Shown piece by piece: positions 21,807 through 31,357 of a stretch of 64,000 nt of DNA (position 1 is the first letter of the stretch; each line of letters opens with the position of its first letter). The notes beneath the pieces were generated by a model that saw nothing but the letters and a program-made list of their open reading frames with translations, was not told the DNA's origin and did not search any database. Made by a program: the position numbers and the translations under genes. The stretch is from Deltaproteobacteria bacterium RBG_13_43_22. GTDB taxonomy: Bacteria > Desulfobacterota > RBG-13-43-22. Location: NCBI GenBank assembly GCA_001797675.1, contig MGQB01000038.1, positions 17,929-81,928 of the forward strand, in the 5' to 3' direction.

Positions 21807-23471
21807 TTATTTCACTATTTCAACCGGCTTGTATTCTCCGAAGACCTCCCTTAACACCCCGCAAATCTCACCCAAGGTAGCATAGACCCTTACCGCTTCC
21901 ATAAAACAGGGCATCAAATTTTCCCTGCCCTCCGCCGCCTTACGCAGGTCCTGCAAAGAGGAGTTGACTTGGTCCTGCTTCCTTTTTTCCTTAAGCTTTT
22001 GAAGTTTGGCGGTCTGTTGTCCGGCATGCTCGGGATTTGATTTAAACAGGGAGATGGCCGGTTTCTCCGAACTCTGATACTTATTGACCCCTACCACAAT
22101 TCGTTTATTCTCTTCAATGGCTCTCTGAACGGCATAGGCCCTGCTTTCGATTTCCCTTTGAAAAAAACCCTTTTCGACGGCGGCTACCGCCCCTCCCATC
22201 CTATCCACCTGGTCTATAAGCCGGAGGATCTCTTGAATCATATTTTGGGTCAACGCTTCGATAAAATAGGAACCTCCCATAGGGTCCACGGTGTCGGTCA
22301 CACCGGTTTCATGATCCAGAATCTGCTGAGTCCTCAGACTGAGACGCACAGAATCTTCGGTTGGCAGGGCCAGGGCCTCGTCAAAGGAACAGGCCGCAAT
22401 GGACTGGGCACCGCCCAGAACGGCGGCCAAAACCTGGTAGGCCACCCGGATGATATTATTTTCCGGTTGCTGGGCCGTCAGGCTTACTCCCGAGGTCTGG
22501 GTATGAAAACGCAGCACCCAGGACCGGGGATCTTTGGCCTTGAAACGACGGCGCAGCAGGTCGGCCCAGACCTTTCGTGCGGCCCGATATTTGGCCACCT
22601 CTTCAAAAAGCTTATTGTGGGTATTGAAGATCCAGCTGATCCGGGGGGCGAAAGAATCAATGTCCAGACCGGTTTTTAAACCGGCTTCCAGATAGGCGAT
22701 GGCGTTGGAAAAACTGAAAGCGATTTCCTGAACCGCCGAACAGCCGGCTTCCCGCATATGATAACCGGACACATTAATCGTATTCCATTGAGGGACGTTT
22801 TTACTGCAATAGGCTATGACATCGGTAATCAGACGCATGGAAGGCTGTGGCGGAAAGATATAGGTTCCGCGAACCGTATACTCTTTCAGAATATCGTTCT
22901 GTATAGTGCCCCTCAATTTTTCCGGAGCAATTCCTTGCCGTTCGGCTACCACAAGATACATGGCCAACAGTATAGCCGCCGGGGCATTGATGGTCATGGA
23001 GGTGGATAGTTGGTCCAGCGGCAATCCATCGAAAATAATCTCCATATCTTCCAGAGAATCCACCGGGACCCCTGCTTTGCCCACTTCCCCTTTGCTCATA
23101 GGGTGATCCGAATCGTATCCGATCTGGGTGGGAAGGTCGAAAGCTACGGAAAGACCGGTCTGCCCCTGACTCAGAAGATAACGAAAACGTTTATTGGTCT
23201 CCTCGGCCGTGCCGAATCCGGAATACTGTCGCATGGTCCAGGTCCGGCCCAGGTACATAGTGGGATGGACCCCCCGTACAAAAGGATATTCCCCTGGAAA
23301 GCCTATCTCCGAAAGATAATCCAATAAACCGAATTCATCCGGGGTATAGAGTACCTCGATCGGTTCACCCCAGTCAGTCAATGGTTTCTGAACGGGGTTC
23401 GCTTTTTTTAATAATGAATCCTGCCAGCGTTTTTTTTCTTCCCCGATTTTGTCCACTCTTTTCAATGCCAT
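21807..23471 (-). CDS. Methylmalonyl-CoA mutase-type acyl-CoA mutase, large subunit without B12 domain
   Basis: A 554-residue substrate-binding TIM-barrel subunit of a B12-dependent acyl-CoA mutase. The core blocks are RTWTMRQYSGFGTAEETN, GLSVAFDLPTQIGYDSD, TIQNDILKEYTVRGTYIFPP and GTQS-like GGAQSIAACSFDEALALP. The Tyr in RQY and the Arg in TVRGTYI correspond to residues that hold the methylmalonyl carboxylate, as opposed to the Phe/Gln pair of isobutyryl-CoA mutases. The cobalamin-binding domain (DxHxxG) is absent, so a separate small subunit must be supplied from elsewhere. Its 18-base gap to the SDR gene makes an operon with the two genes upstream. Confidence 0.9.
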   Translation of the reverse strand: MALKRVDKIGEEKKRWQDSLLKKANPVQKPLTDWGEPIEVLYTPDEFGLLDYLSEIGFPGEYPFVRGVHPTMYLGRTWTMRQYSGFGTAEETNKRFRYLLSQGQTGLSVAFDLPTQIGYDSDHPMSKGEVGKAGVPVDSLEDMEIIFDGLPLDQLSTSMTINAPAAILLAMYLVVAERQGIAPEKLRGTIQNDILKEYTVRGTYIFPPQPSMRLITDVIAYCSKNVPQWNTINVSGYHMREAGCSAVQEIAFSFSNAIAYLEAGLKTGLDIDSFAPRISWIFNTHNKLFEEVAKYRAARKVWADLLRRRFKAKDPRSWVLRFHTQTSGVSLTAQQPENNIIRVAYQVLAAVLGGAQSIAACSFDEALALPTEDSVRLSLRTQQILDHETGVTDTVDPMGGSYFIEALTQNMIQEILRLIDQVDRMGGAVAAVEKGFFQREIESRAYAVQRAIEENKRIVVGVNKYQSSEKPAISLFKSNPEHAGQQTAKLQKLKEKRKQDQVNSSLQDLRKAAEGRENLMPCFMEAVRVYATLGEICGVLREVFGEYKPVEIVK

Positions 23472-23489
23472 CTTTTATTTTCCTTGTTT

Positions 23490-24431
23490 TCAGCCTCTTT
23501 TGTCTTTAGGCGGCTCAGGCGGCCTGGGATTCTTGTAACCGGTCAGCAGCGTCTTGGGAACGAGGTCTGATAACTGTTCCAGTGTCCAAACCTTCCCGTT
23601 ATTGAATATTTGTATCGTCTCGATCGGCTCGGAGTAGATGCCGATTTTATCCCCCACGGCTGAGAATACCTTGCCATTGATATTCCAAGCCTCATCGGTG
23701 CACAGGTAGACCGCGATGGGAGGAACCCATTCAGGTCCCGGCATATTTATTAAGGCTTCATAAGCCTCTTTAGTCAAAACGCCGGCTTCAAACCTTTTCT
23801 TAAAGCCTGCCTTCACCTCTTCGTTAACCGTCATCCGGGTGGCCGCCGCCGGGGCAAGGCAATTACAGGTGATGCCATACCCGCCCAATTCCCGGGCCGC
23901 CGCTCGGGTGAAGCTCACGATAGCTCCTTTAGCGGCTGCATAATTGATCTGGCCGATGTTCCCCAGCCAGGCACTTGAAGTGGAAAGGATGATTCTCCCC
24001 CGCCTTTGCTCTCTCATGATCCCGGCCGCCCATCGGGCGGTATTAAAAGTGGTGTAGAGGTGGACCTTGAGAACCATGTCCCAATCCTGCTCCGTCATGT
24101 TCCAGAGCATCTTTTCCCGGTTGATGCCGGCCGCATTGACCAGAATATCCAGTCGTCCGAAGTGATCCATACAGCTACGAACAATTTCCCCGGCCGCATT
24201 ATAATCAACAGCAGAGGCATAATTCGAAACCGCGACGCCACCACTCTTCTGGATCCTTTCTACAATCTTATCAGCGGGTGAGGTATCCGTCCCCGTTCCA
24301 TCCCTGGCCCCTCCTGGATCGTTAACCATCACCCTGGCTCCTTCGGAGGCTAAGGCCAAGGCAATTTCCCCGCCGATGCCTCCACCCCCTCCAACCACGA
24401 TGGCCCCTTTATCTTTTAATCGCTCGCCCAT
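23490..24431 (-). CDS. Short-chain dehydrogenase/reductase
   Basis: A 313-residue SDR with the NAD(P)-binding loop AIVVGGGGGIGGEIAL (residues 10-25), NAAG at about 100, the catalytic serine in ILSTSSAW, and the YxxxK pair in INYAAAKGA. The NDPGGARDGTGTDTSPADK insertion after strand 2 is characteristic of the hydroxyacyl-CoA dehydrogenase part of multifunctional beta-oxidation-type SDRs. An extra C-terminal tail of about 50 residues ends PRPPEPPKDKRG. It probably oxidises a 3-hydroxyacyl-CoA intermediate in the same pathway as its operon partners, which is inferred from family and location. Confidence 0.87.
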   Translation of the reverse strand: MGERLKDKGAIVVGGGGGIGGEIALALASEGARVMVNDPGGARDGTGTDTSPADKIVERIQKSGGVAVSNYASAVDYNAAGEIVRSCMDHFGRLDILVNAAGINREKMLWNMTEQDWDMVLKVHLYTTFNTARWAAGIMREQRRGRIILSTSSAWLGNIGQINYAAAKGAIVSFTRAAARELGGYGITCNCLAPAAATRMTVNEEVKAGFKKRFEAGVLTKEAYEALINMPGPEWVPPIAVYLCTDEAWNINGKVFSAVGDKIGIYSEPIETIQIFNNGKVWTLEQLSDLVPKTLLTGYKNPRPPEPPKDKRG

Positions 24432-24551
24432 CTCCTGACCTCCTATCTCTTTTTTTCTGATAAAGCCACTAAAATTCCCCTAGAGTTCCAGGTGGATTTG
24501 CAGACGTTATGGTTTATTATTCCCCAATCAACAGCTTCCCTGCCCGCCTTT

Positions 24552-26324
24552 TCAGACCCTGAAATAACCTTTTGGATCAAAGGTCCGGAGGACCATAAGC
24601 TCCTCTTGATCCGGGCCTGGTATGACCTCAAGAAAAGGGGACACTTTAAGAGCCCACCCGCATTTGTTTTTGATGGCCTGTATTGGATCGTCCTGGGCGG
24701 GTATTTCCGGATTGGTGAGGCAGCCGGTCAAGATCAGGTCGCTGTCGTCACCTGTCTTTTCAAAGATCCCGAAATCGGACACGACTGTTTTTACTCTATC
24801 GCCGGGGCAGGAGATATAGGCCACCTTTTCTACAAATCGATTGGTTGCTTGATTCATGACCACAACCACTTCAACGGCGTTTACCGCATCATTACCGCCG
24901 CCGGCTCCCGAGAGATAAAGCCGACCCGGTATCTTGGTAGAGTTGATATTGCCCTGCCTGTCGATCTCACCCCCTCCAAGAACGGCCAGACATTGGCTGT
25001 TATCGCGTCCAACCAAAACCCCGTATGCGTCCACAACGTCGGTCATCATCTTGCAGGTTGCGGCGGTGGGAAGACTTAATATAGCCGGGTTCCCCGGCCT
25101 TGGGGCATAGCCCCAGAAACCGGATCCCAAAAGCAGGTGGACATCATAGGCTCGCTCCTTCAGTTGATAATAGGCGATCCATCCGGCCAGGGTCGCAATT
25201 CCAGCCCCAACCAAAATGGTCTTGTATCCAAATTCAAGCACTTTTTCTCTTATCTTGCGGGCCGCTGCCAAAATCATCTGCTCCTTGGGGTTCACCCTCT
25301 CATTGACCACCGGAGAAACTGAAACCTTTTTTAAATCCCCTTTCCATAAATTTTTCTTGGCAGGTTCCTTAAGAGAAGCCCTTTTCCGGGTTCCCAATTT
25401 TTTCAAAAAATCATCATGAGAAGGACAATCCAGGATCCATTGTTTTATCCAGGAATCCAGCCTGGTGCGGTCCCGGCTTGCTGTTTGCTCTTCTTCCTGG
25501 AACGGGTAATCCTCCTTATAGGCTTCAACCCCTTTTAGTCCGGGGTTGACCAAGCACCCCGGGTGGGCTCCCATAGGACAAACCGAAACCGAAAGGACCA
25601 TAGAACCAGGGATATCGACCAAAAAAGAGTGCCGTCTTATAAAATCGGTCGACACTAATCTTTCTACCGTTACCACGACCCCCTTCAGACTTGCTTTCGG
25701 CCCCCAGGCGCCTTCTCCGGTACTTTTCGCCGGACCAATAATCGTATTACCGTATCGGTCAGCGACCCAGCCGTGGGCCAGGGAGAGGTCTGGGTTCAGG
25801 GCTTTGACCAGTCCCAACTTCTTTCGGCTTCCAAAGGGATCTTCGATCACCCGAAAAGAATCTCCATTTTCTTCAGCCATACTGCTGCCCATTATGGACT
25901 TGGTCGGCATAAAGCCTACACCAAAGGCCCCGCCCATTAATCTCTGGACAAACGAATAGAGGGACCAATTCTCTATCTCTATTTTCCCCTCGGCATATGC
26001 CCGCTGAACTACACGGGCCGGTCTTAGCGCCGGATGCCCCTCGGCACAAAGAGTCGTAATAACTTTTTTTAACAGACCGCCGTGAATCATGCCTATTCCA
26101 TAAAGGGGAAGCACACTCGTAATTAAAGTAAACCCCGGCGCCCTCCCCCAGAATTGCCTCAAAACTTCGCGGGCAGCTGCCCCTGCCCCTTCACGAATGT
26201 GTAACTTCATCCCGGGCTCGACATGACATCTTATGGCCTCCTCAAGGCTCCTGACCTTGTCGCACCCCTCATTTCTCCTCAGCTTAAAGGTCCCTTCGAG
26301 GAAAGTCTCAACCCTGTTTTCCAT
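24552..26324 (-). CDS. Fused two-domain CoA-transferase-like protein (GctA/GctB type) lacking the catalytic glutamate
   Basis: A 590-residue fusion of a GctA-like half (residues 20-300, MKLHIREGAGAAAREVL; VADRYGNTIIG) and a GctB-like half (residues 340-590, LAVLGGGEIDRQGNINSTKI; LSGAGGGNDAVNAVEVVVV). In family I CoA transferases, the covalent glutamate sits in a VESG-type motif of the B subunit. Here the aligned segment reads LLLGSGFWG, so glycerine-like Gly replaces Glu. The same loss is known in IpdAB, which is a CoA-ester ring hydrolase, not a transferase. A hydrolase or lyase role on a CoA ester is therefore the better guess. It is the first gene of the operon with the SDR and the mutase. 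Confidence 0.8.
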   Translation of the reverse strand: MENRVETFLEGTFKLRRNEGCDKVRSLEEAIRCHVEPGMKLHIREGAGAAAREVLRQFWGRAPGFTLITSVLPLYGIGMIHGGLLKKVITTLCAEGHPALRPARVVQRAYAEGKIEIENWSLYSFVQRLMGGAFGVGFMPTKSIMGSSMAEENGDSFRVIEDPFGSRKKLGLVKALNPDLSLAHGWVADRYGNTIIGPAKSTGEGAWGPKASLKGVVVTVERLVSTDFIRRHSFLVDIPGSMVLSVSVCPMGAHPGCLVNPGLKGVEAYKEDYPFQEEEQTASRDRTRLDSWIKQWILDCPSHDDFLKKLGTRKRASLKEPAKKNLWKGDLKKVSVSPVVNERVNPKEQMILAAARKIREKVLEFGYKTILVGAGIATLAGWIAYYQLKERAYDVHLLLGSGFWGYAPRPGNPAILSLPTAATCKMMTDVVDAYGVLVGRDNSQCLAVLGGGEIDRQGNINSTKIPGRLYLSGAGGGNDAVNAVEVVVVMNQATNRFVEKVAYISCPGDRVKTVVSDFGIFEKTGDDSDLILTGCLTNPEIPAQDDPIQAIKNKCGWALKVSPFLEVIPGPDQEELMVLRTFDPKGYFRV

Positions 26325-26380
26325 CTCAACCCCTTGATAACGAGCTTAACTCCCTGCCCGGCCTAAGTCCTCAACTAACT

Positions 26381-26502
26381 TTGAACAGGAATAGCGAGCG
26401 CATTCCCCGCAGCTTGCTGCGTGGGTTAGCGAGCGAGCTACAACAAATAAACCCTTTCCTTACCTGGAAGATTCCCTGCACCTTGGTGCAGGGAGCTTCA
26501 AT
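26381..26502 (-). repeat. Hairpin element, copy C (reverse orientation)
   Basis: The reverse complement of this stretch is almost base-for-base copy A, including the CCCTGCACCAAGGTGCAGGG palindrome and the plain CGCAGCTTGCTGCG right hairpin without the extra palindrome. It lies upstream of the CoA-transferase-like gene and downstream of the membrane methyltransferase gene, both read leftward. Confidence 0.75.
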
Positions 26503-26562
26503 AGTTTTGAAAAAATCTCCGGTTGATCTCTTTTTTAGCTCCAAAATATAAAAAAACCGGGT

Positions 26563-27147
26563 TTATGACCCCATAGACTCCTGGTTCCTTTTCTTTAACC
26601 TCACAAAGCGGGGCACTTTTCGTAAGTATTCTTCGTATTCCGATCCAAGCCTCTGTAGCAGCCACGGCTCTTCAGCAAACGGTACTAATATCAGAGGAAT
26701 AATCCAAACTAAGGCGGCCAATATCGTAACCCCTGAACTCGTAACAAAAGACCACCCGATAAGTGCCACTATAAAGCCCAAATATTGCGGATTCCGTGAA
26801 ATGCGGTACGGTCCGCGAAGGATGAGGGGTCCTTCGTTGCCATAGGTTGATGACGGGCCGAGGATAATTACAGACCAAAGACCAAAGCCAATCCCGCCAA
26901 CCGAAAGGGGTACCCCCAACCCAATTTGCATCCATGGAGGCAGAGGAAAGCTCCCCTGGTCAAGTATTCCAACACCAACGATGCCGATAGTCGAAATATC
27001 GAAAAGGCCCCACAGGAAAAAGAGTTTCCAAGATGAAGATTTATCCGGTGGATAAATTCTATGAGCGGGAAACAAAATACTGAATACGATAGATATCGTC
27101 GCCAATATCTGTGCAACTATTATTAACAAGAAGAAAAATGTAATCAT
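26563..27147 (-). CDS. Integral membrane methyltransferase, ICMT/PEMT family
   Basis: A 194-residue protein with about five transmembrane helices and the C-terminal signature of isoprenylcysteine/phospholipid methyltransferases: GPYRISRNPQYLGF (the RNPxY SAM-binding loop), then EEPWLLQRLGSEYEEYLRKV near the end (EE...L...GxxYxxY). The family methylates prenylated cysteine in eukaryotes, and lipids or small molecules in bacteria; the substrate here is not predictable. It starts at ATG 27147 without a clear ribosome site. Confidence 0.85.
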   Translation of the reverse strand: MITFFFLLIIVAQILATISIVFSILFPAHRIYPPDKSSSWKLFFLWGLFDISTIGIVGVGILDQGSFPLPPWMQIGLGVPLSVGGIGFGLWSVIILGPSSTYGNEGPLILRGPYRISRNPQYLGFIVALIGWSFVTSSGVTILAALVWIIPLILVPFAEEPWLLQRLGSEYEEYLRKVPRFVRLKKRNQESMGS

Positions 27148-27228
27148 GGGTATAGGATTATATAAAGTGACCTAATACGAATTCCAAAACCTGCGCGGGC
27201 AATCCCTAATGACAATAACCCGACGCGT

Positions 27229-27729
<501 letters not shown>

Positions 27730-27738
27730 TCATGCCGG

Positions 27739-27900
27739 CTATCCCCTTATTACTACAGTTGCAATTTGAAAAATAGTGGTAAAATACGGCACCACCCCAG
27801 CATAAAAAGGGTTTGGAATTTGTCTACCCAAGAAAGACGGATGACCTAAAGCAACGGGTGTTTTATCGAGTGGATCTTTTGAGATCTGGATATGAGCCAT
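27739..27900 (-). CDS. Possible 53-residue protein
   Basis: A short frame beginning MAHIQISKDPLDKTPVALG from ATG 27900, with a good ribosome site (AAGGAG four bases upstream). I recognise no family. The last third is hydrophobic (VVPYFTTIFQIATVVI), which could be a membrane segment. Neither neighbour suggests a role, and the surrounding DNA is AT-rich and repeat-like. It could equally be a chance frame or the remains of a longer gene. Confidence 0.25.
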   Translation of the reverse strand: MAHIQISKDPLDKTPVALGHPSFLGRQIPNPFYAGVVPYFTTIFQIATVVIRG

Positions 27901-28139
27901 GAATCTCCTTAAGATCTTAAGGAAAGGTACTGGTAAGAATCCGATTGAATGAAACAATATAATATAACTGGCTAATTTGTAAAGAAATATTTAGGGCTTC
28001 CCGGGAGGGGTGGCCCAGGTTCCCCTTTTGGTTCCTAGCGGGCCGTAATATTTTAATTTTTATCATCGTGACCGAGGGGTTTAGCCCCCGGAAGCCGCCT
28101 CAATCGTGCTGCGGGACGGACCAATAGGAGTTGAGGTTC

Positions 28140-28168
28140 TTGACTAATGGGGGTCATCTTCATATACT
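28140..28168 (+). promoter_or_regulatory. Sigma70-type promoter for the acyl-CoA ligase/radical SAM cluster
   Basis: TTGACT (28140-28145), a 17-base spacer, then TATACT (28163-28168), followed by TCAC. The spacer end TCATCTTCA matches the TTCTCTTCA of the promoter at 3198 in seven of nine positions. The leader to ATG 28235 would be about 60 bases. The 170 bases upstream of the -35 box contain no gene. Confidence 0.65.
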
Positions 28169-28234
28169 TCACTAAAACCAAGCGGGTTTTATCTATCATT
28201 TCGAATGATAATTCTTGAGAAAGGAAAGGCGGCG

Positions 28235-29851
28235 ATGAATATCGGAAGACTGGCGGAAGATAATATTAAAAGGTTTGATGAATACGAACTGGTTAATTTC
28301 GAAGGACAGTGGCATACCAATGTAACAATAAACCTCATGGCCAACAGGCTGGGTAACGCCCTAAAAAGCCTGGGGGTCAAAAAAGGCGACCGGGTGGGGG
28401 TCCAGTTGTTGAACTGTCCCCAGCTCATACAGGCTTTTTTTGCTGTTTTTAAAATCGGGGCGATCCTGGTTCCGGTGAACCCGTCCCTGCGGGTTCATGA
28501 CCTTACCTATCTGTATCAGGACGCCGGCATGACCGTCCTGATCAGCAGTCTGGATTATCTGGACCCTATCAGAGAGGCTCGCCGCCAGGCCAAAGAACTC
28601 CAGCAGATCATCCTGATCGAAGAGACGGTGCCCCAGGATGTTCTTTCCTATAATCTCTTAATCCAAAACCATCCGAGTGAGCTGGCCATTGAAGAAACGG
28701 ACAACGACGATACCGCGGTGATGATTTATACCGCGGGCACCACAGGAAATCCGAAAGGGGTGATGCTCACCCATTATAACTGGTACACCCATGTCACCGG
28801 ATATTATGATTTGGTCCTGCTGGACTCCTGGGGGGTTTCCACACAAGGGCCGATTCAGGAACGGGATGACGGGCAGGGTAAAACCGCGGCCAAAACAGCG
28901 CCCAAAACAGGGGAAATATTCGGCGTTACCCGGAACCGGATTTCTTTAATCACCCTTCCCTTATTCCACGGATACGGGGTTTTCGCCTTGAGTCTGGAGT
29001 TCCTGACCGGGGGAAAACTGATCCTGCTCAGCCGATGGGAGGCCGAGGAAGCGATGAAACGCATTGAACAATACCAGATCACGGAATTTCGCGGTGTGCC
29101 GACCATGTATATCCAGTTGCTTAACCACCCCGCCGCCTCAAAATATGATTTGAGTTCCCTGAAGACCTGCATCTGCGGTTCCGCCCCGATGCCCCTGGAG
29201 GTGGCCCGTAATTGGAAGGAGAAATACGGCATTGATATCTGGGAAGGGTATGGACTAAGCGAAGCAACCACCGTAAACTGCGGAAACGTAGCCGAGAGGC
29301 GGCCTCCTAAATACGGCTCCATCGGCCGGTGTTACCAAAAAGCCAATACCATCAAGATATTCGATGAACATGACCGTGAGGTCCCGCCCGGGCAAATGGG
29401 AGAAATCGTCATTAAAGGGCCGGGGGTGATGAAAGGGTATTGGAATAAACCCGTAGAAACGGCAGCCGCTGTCCGGAACGGCTGGCTGCACACCGGGGAT
29501 ATCGGATATGCCGACAAAGACGGCTACCTTTACTTAACCGACCGGAAGAAGGACCTGATCATTCGTGGTGGAGAGAATATTTATCCCAAGGAAATAGAGA
29601 ATATTCTCCATATGCATCCCCAAGTGTTGGAGGCAGGGGTCATCGGCGTACCTGATCCCGTTTATGGCGAGGTAGTCAAGGCCTTTATTGTTCTTAAAAC
29701 GGCTGGATCGGTCAGTGAAGAAGACCTGATAAAATTTTGCAAGGAAAAATTACCCACCTATAAAAGACCGAAAACGATACAGTTTATGGATGATCTGCCG
29801 AAGAGTGCGCTCGGTAAAATACTGAGGAGGGAACTCCGGACCATCGGCTGA
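28235..29851 (+). CDS. AMP-forming long-chain-type acyl-CoA synthetase
   Basis: A 538-residue ANL enzyme. The motifs are VMIYTAGTTGNPKGVMLTH (ATP loop), EGYGLSEATT (adenylate), HTGDIGYADKDGYLYLTDRK (hinge) and SALGKILRREL (catalytic lysine). Between the ATP loop and the acyl pocket is an unusual low-complexity insert, QERDDGQGKTAAKTAPKTGE (near residues 209-228), encoded by imperfect repeats of CCAAAACAG-like triplets. ATG 28235 follows AAGGAAAGGCGGCG and is preferred over ATG 28205. It is followed after 50 bases by the radical SAM gene, probably in one transcript. Confidence 0.9.
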   Translation: MNIGRLAEDNIKRFDEYELVNFEGQWHTNVTINLMANRLGNALKSLGVKKGDRVGVQLLNCPQLIQAFFAVFKIGAILVPVNPSLRVHDLTYLYQDAGMTVLISSLDYLDPIREARRQAKELQQIILIEETVPQDVLSYNLLIQNHPSELAIEETDNDDTAVMIYTAGTTGNPKGVMLTHYNWYTHVTGYYDLVLLDSWGVSTQGPIQERDDGQGKTAAKTAPKTGEIFGVTRNRISLITLPLFHGYGVFALSLEFLTGGKLILLSRWEAEEAMKRIEQYQITEFRGVPTMYIQLLNHPAASKYDLSSLKTCICGSAPMPLEVARNWKEKYGIDIWEGYGLSEATTVNCGNVAERRPPKYGSIGRCYQKANTIKIFDEHDREVPPGQMGEIVIKGPGVMKGYWNKPVETAAAVRNGWLHTGDIGYADKDGYLYLTDRKKDLIIRGGENIYPKEIENILHMHPQVLEAGVIGVPDPVYGEVVKAFIVLKTAGSVSEEDLIKFCKEKLPTYKRPKTIQFMDDLPKSALGKILRRELRTIG

Positions 29852-29901
29852 GTCCAACGGATCGATCGTCTAAAACAAATCCTTAGCGATGGAGATGACC
29901 T

Positions 29902-31302
29902 ATGAAAATTACGATCATTTTTCCCGCTCGTGAGATCGAGGTCGGGCGGGCCATGATCCCGGTCATGCCCCTGGCACCGACACTCCTGGCAGCCCTGACC
30001 CCCCAGGAACATGATGTCACCCTGGTGGACATGGTCTATGGGGACCGGGTGGACTATGAAGGGCCTTGTGACCTGGTGGCTATTACCATCCGGACCCCTC
30101 TGGCCGTCAAGGCCTACGAAATAGCCGATCGTTTCCGAGCCCAGGGCACCCCGGTGGTTCTGGGCGGGCCTCACGTTTTTGCCTTTCCCGCAGAGGCCAA
30201 AGGTCATGCCTCGGCCGTGGCTATTGGTGAGGCTGAGGAGCTCTGGTCCCGGATCCTGGAGGATGGGCAAAGCGGGATGCTGCAGGATTTCTACGTCTCC
30301 GGCCCCTACAAGCTTGAATCCCTCACCGGCAGTGTCTATCATGTTCCCCAGCGCCCCGACCTTTCCAAGGTCCCCATGATGCGCCGTGACCTCCTGCCGC
30401 GGAAAAGATACTTAATGGACTCCATCTTCACCACCCGGGGTTGTCCGAATTTCTGCCGTTTCTGCCCGGTCACACCCCTATTCGGCCCCCAGATCCGCCA
30501 CCGCCCTATTGACCAGGTTGTGGCCGAGGTGGAGACCCTGCGAAAATATTATTTCAACGTGGACGACAGTGTTTTCGGCCATCCTCAACTGGTCAAACCC
30601 CCCGAAGAAAACCGCTATTACCTGGATCTCTACAGCGAACTGGCCCGGTTGAGATCCAAAAGACTCTGGAGCGGAGCCGGGGGCCTGTCTGCGGTCAATT
30701 ACAAGGACGGCCGCAGGATCATCGAGTTGGCGGCCGAAAGCGGTCTATGCTCCATTGCCGCAGGCCTGGAGTCGCTGACCGGTTCGGGTCAAAAACAGTC
30801 CGGCGCCTGGCGTAAACTCCACTTCACCTCACCCGATGTCTTTGATGAACGCATCCTGAAAGAGAATATCCGGACCCTCCAGGGGCTGGGAATAGAGATT
30901 ATGGGCTTCTTCGTGGTCGGTTGGGACGAAGACACCCTGGAAACGTATCAACGGACCCTCGATTTCTGCGATGAAACGAAGATCATCCCGATGATCTTGA
31001 CCTTGGCCCCGATGCCGGGAAGCCCGGTCTATGAGGAGTATTTGGAACAAGGCCGGATCCTGACCGGACTTCCCTGGGATCGCTACGGCGGGGAAGCCGT
31101 TGTTTTCCGGCATCCCGCGATGGACCCCGAATCAATGCAGACCGAAAATGGACGGGTCATGCAGGAGGGGTTTACCTGGGGAAGGATCTTCGCCCGGACC
31201 TGGCATACCTTCTGGCACCGTCCTTCCCCGGGGGTGGCGATGAATTCGTTCTTTACCCAGATGGGCATGCAGAAGACCTTCAAATACCTTTTGGGGAAAT
31301 AG
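29902..31302 (+). CDS. B12-binding-domain radical SAM protein
   Basis: A 466-residue protein. Residues 1-140 resemble a Rossmann-type cobalamin-binding domain (TIIFPAREIEVGRAMIPVMP at the start; VVLGGPHVFAFPAEA), although no DxHxxG base-off motif is present. The radical SAM core carries the [4Fe-4S] site C181-x3-C185-x2-C188 (GCPNFCRFCPV), then GLESLTG and FFVVGWDEDT, typical of the class B/HpnJ-like group. Such enzymes perform radical methylations or C-C rearrangements of lipids, hopanoids or cofactors. The substrate is unknown. It is flanked by a ligase and an exporter. Confidence 0.87.
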   Translation: MKITIIFPAREIEVGRAMIPVMPLAPTLLAALTPQEHDVTLVDMVYGDRVDYEGPCDLVAITIRTPLAVKAYEIADRFRAQGTPVVLGGPHVFAFPAEAKGHASAVAIGEAEELWSRILEDGQSGMLQDFYVSGPYKLESLTGSVYHVPQRPDLSKVPMMRRDLLPRKRYLMDSIFTTRGCPNFCRFCPVTPLFGPQIRHRPIDQVVAEVETLRKYYFNVDDSVFGHPQLVKPPEENRYYLDLYSELARLRSKRLWSGAGGLSAVNYKDGRRIIELAAESGLCSIAAGLESLTGSGQKQSGAWRKLHFTSPDVFDERILKENIRTLQGLGIEIMGFFVVGWDEDTLETYQRTLDFCDETKIIPMILTLAPMPGSPVYEEYLEQGRILTGLPWDRYGGEAVVFRHPAMDPESMQTENGRVMQEGFTWGRIFARTWHTFWHRPSPGVAMNSFFTQMGMQKTFKYLLGK

Positions 31303-31357
31303 AGAAAGGCATCAATCCTGATGGAATCAGAAAAATTCAAAGCGGACTTTTCATCTT

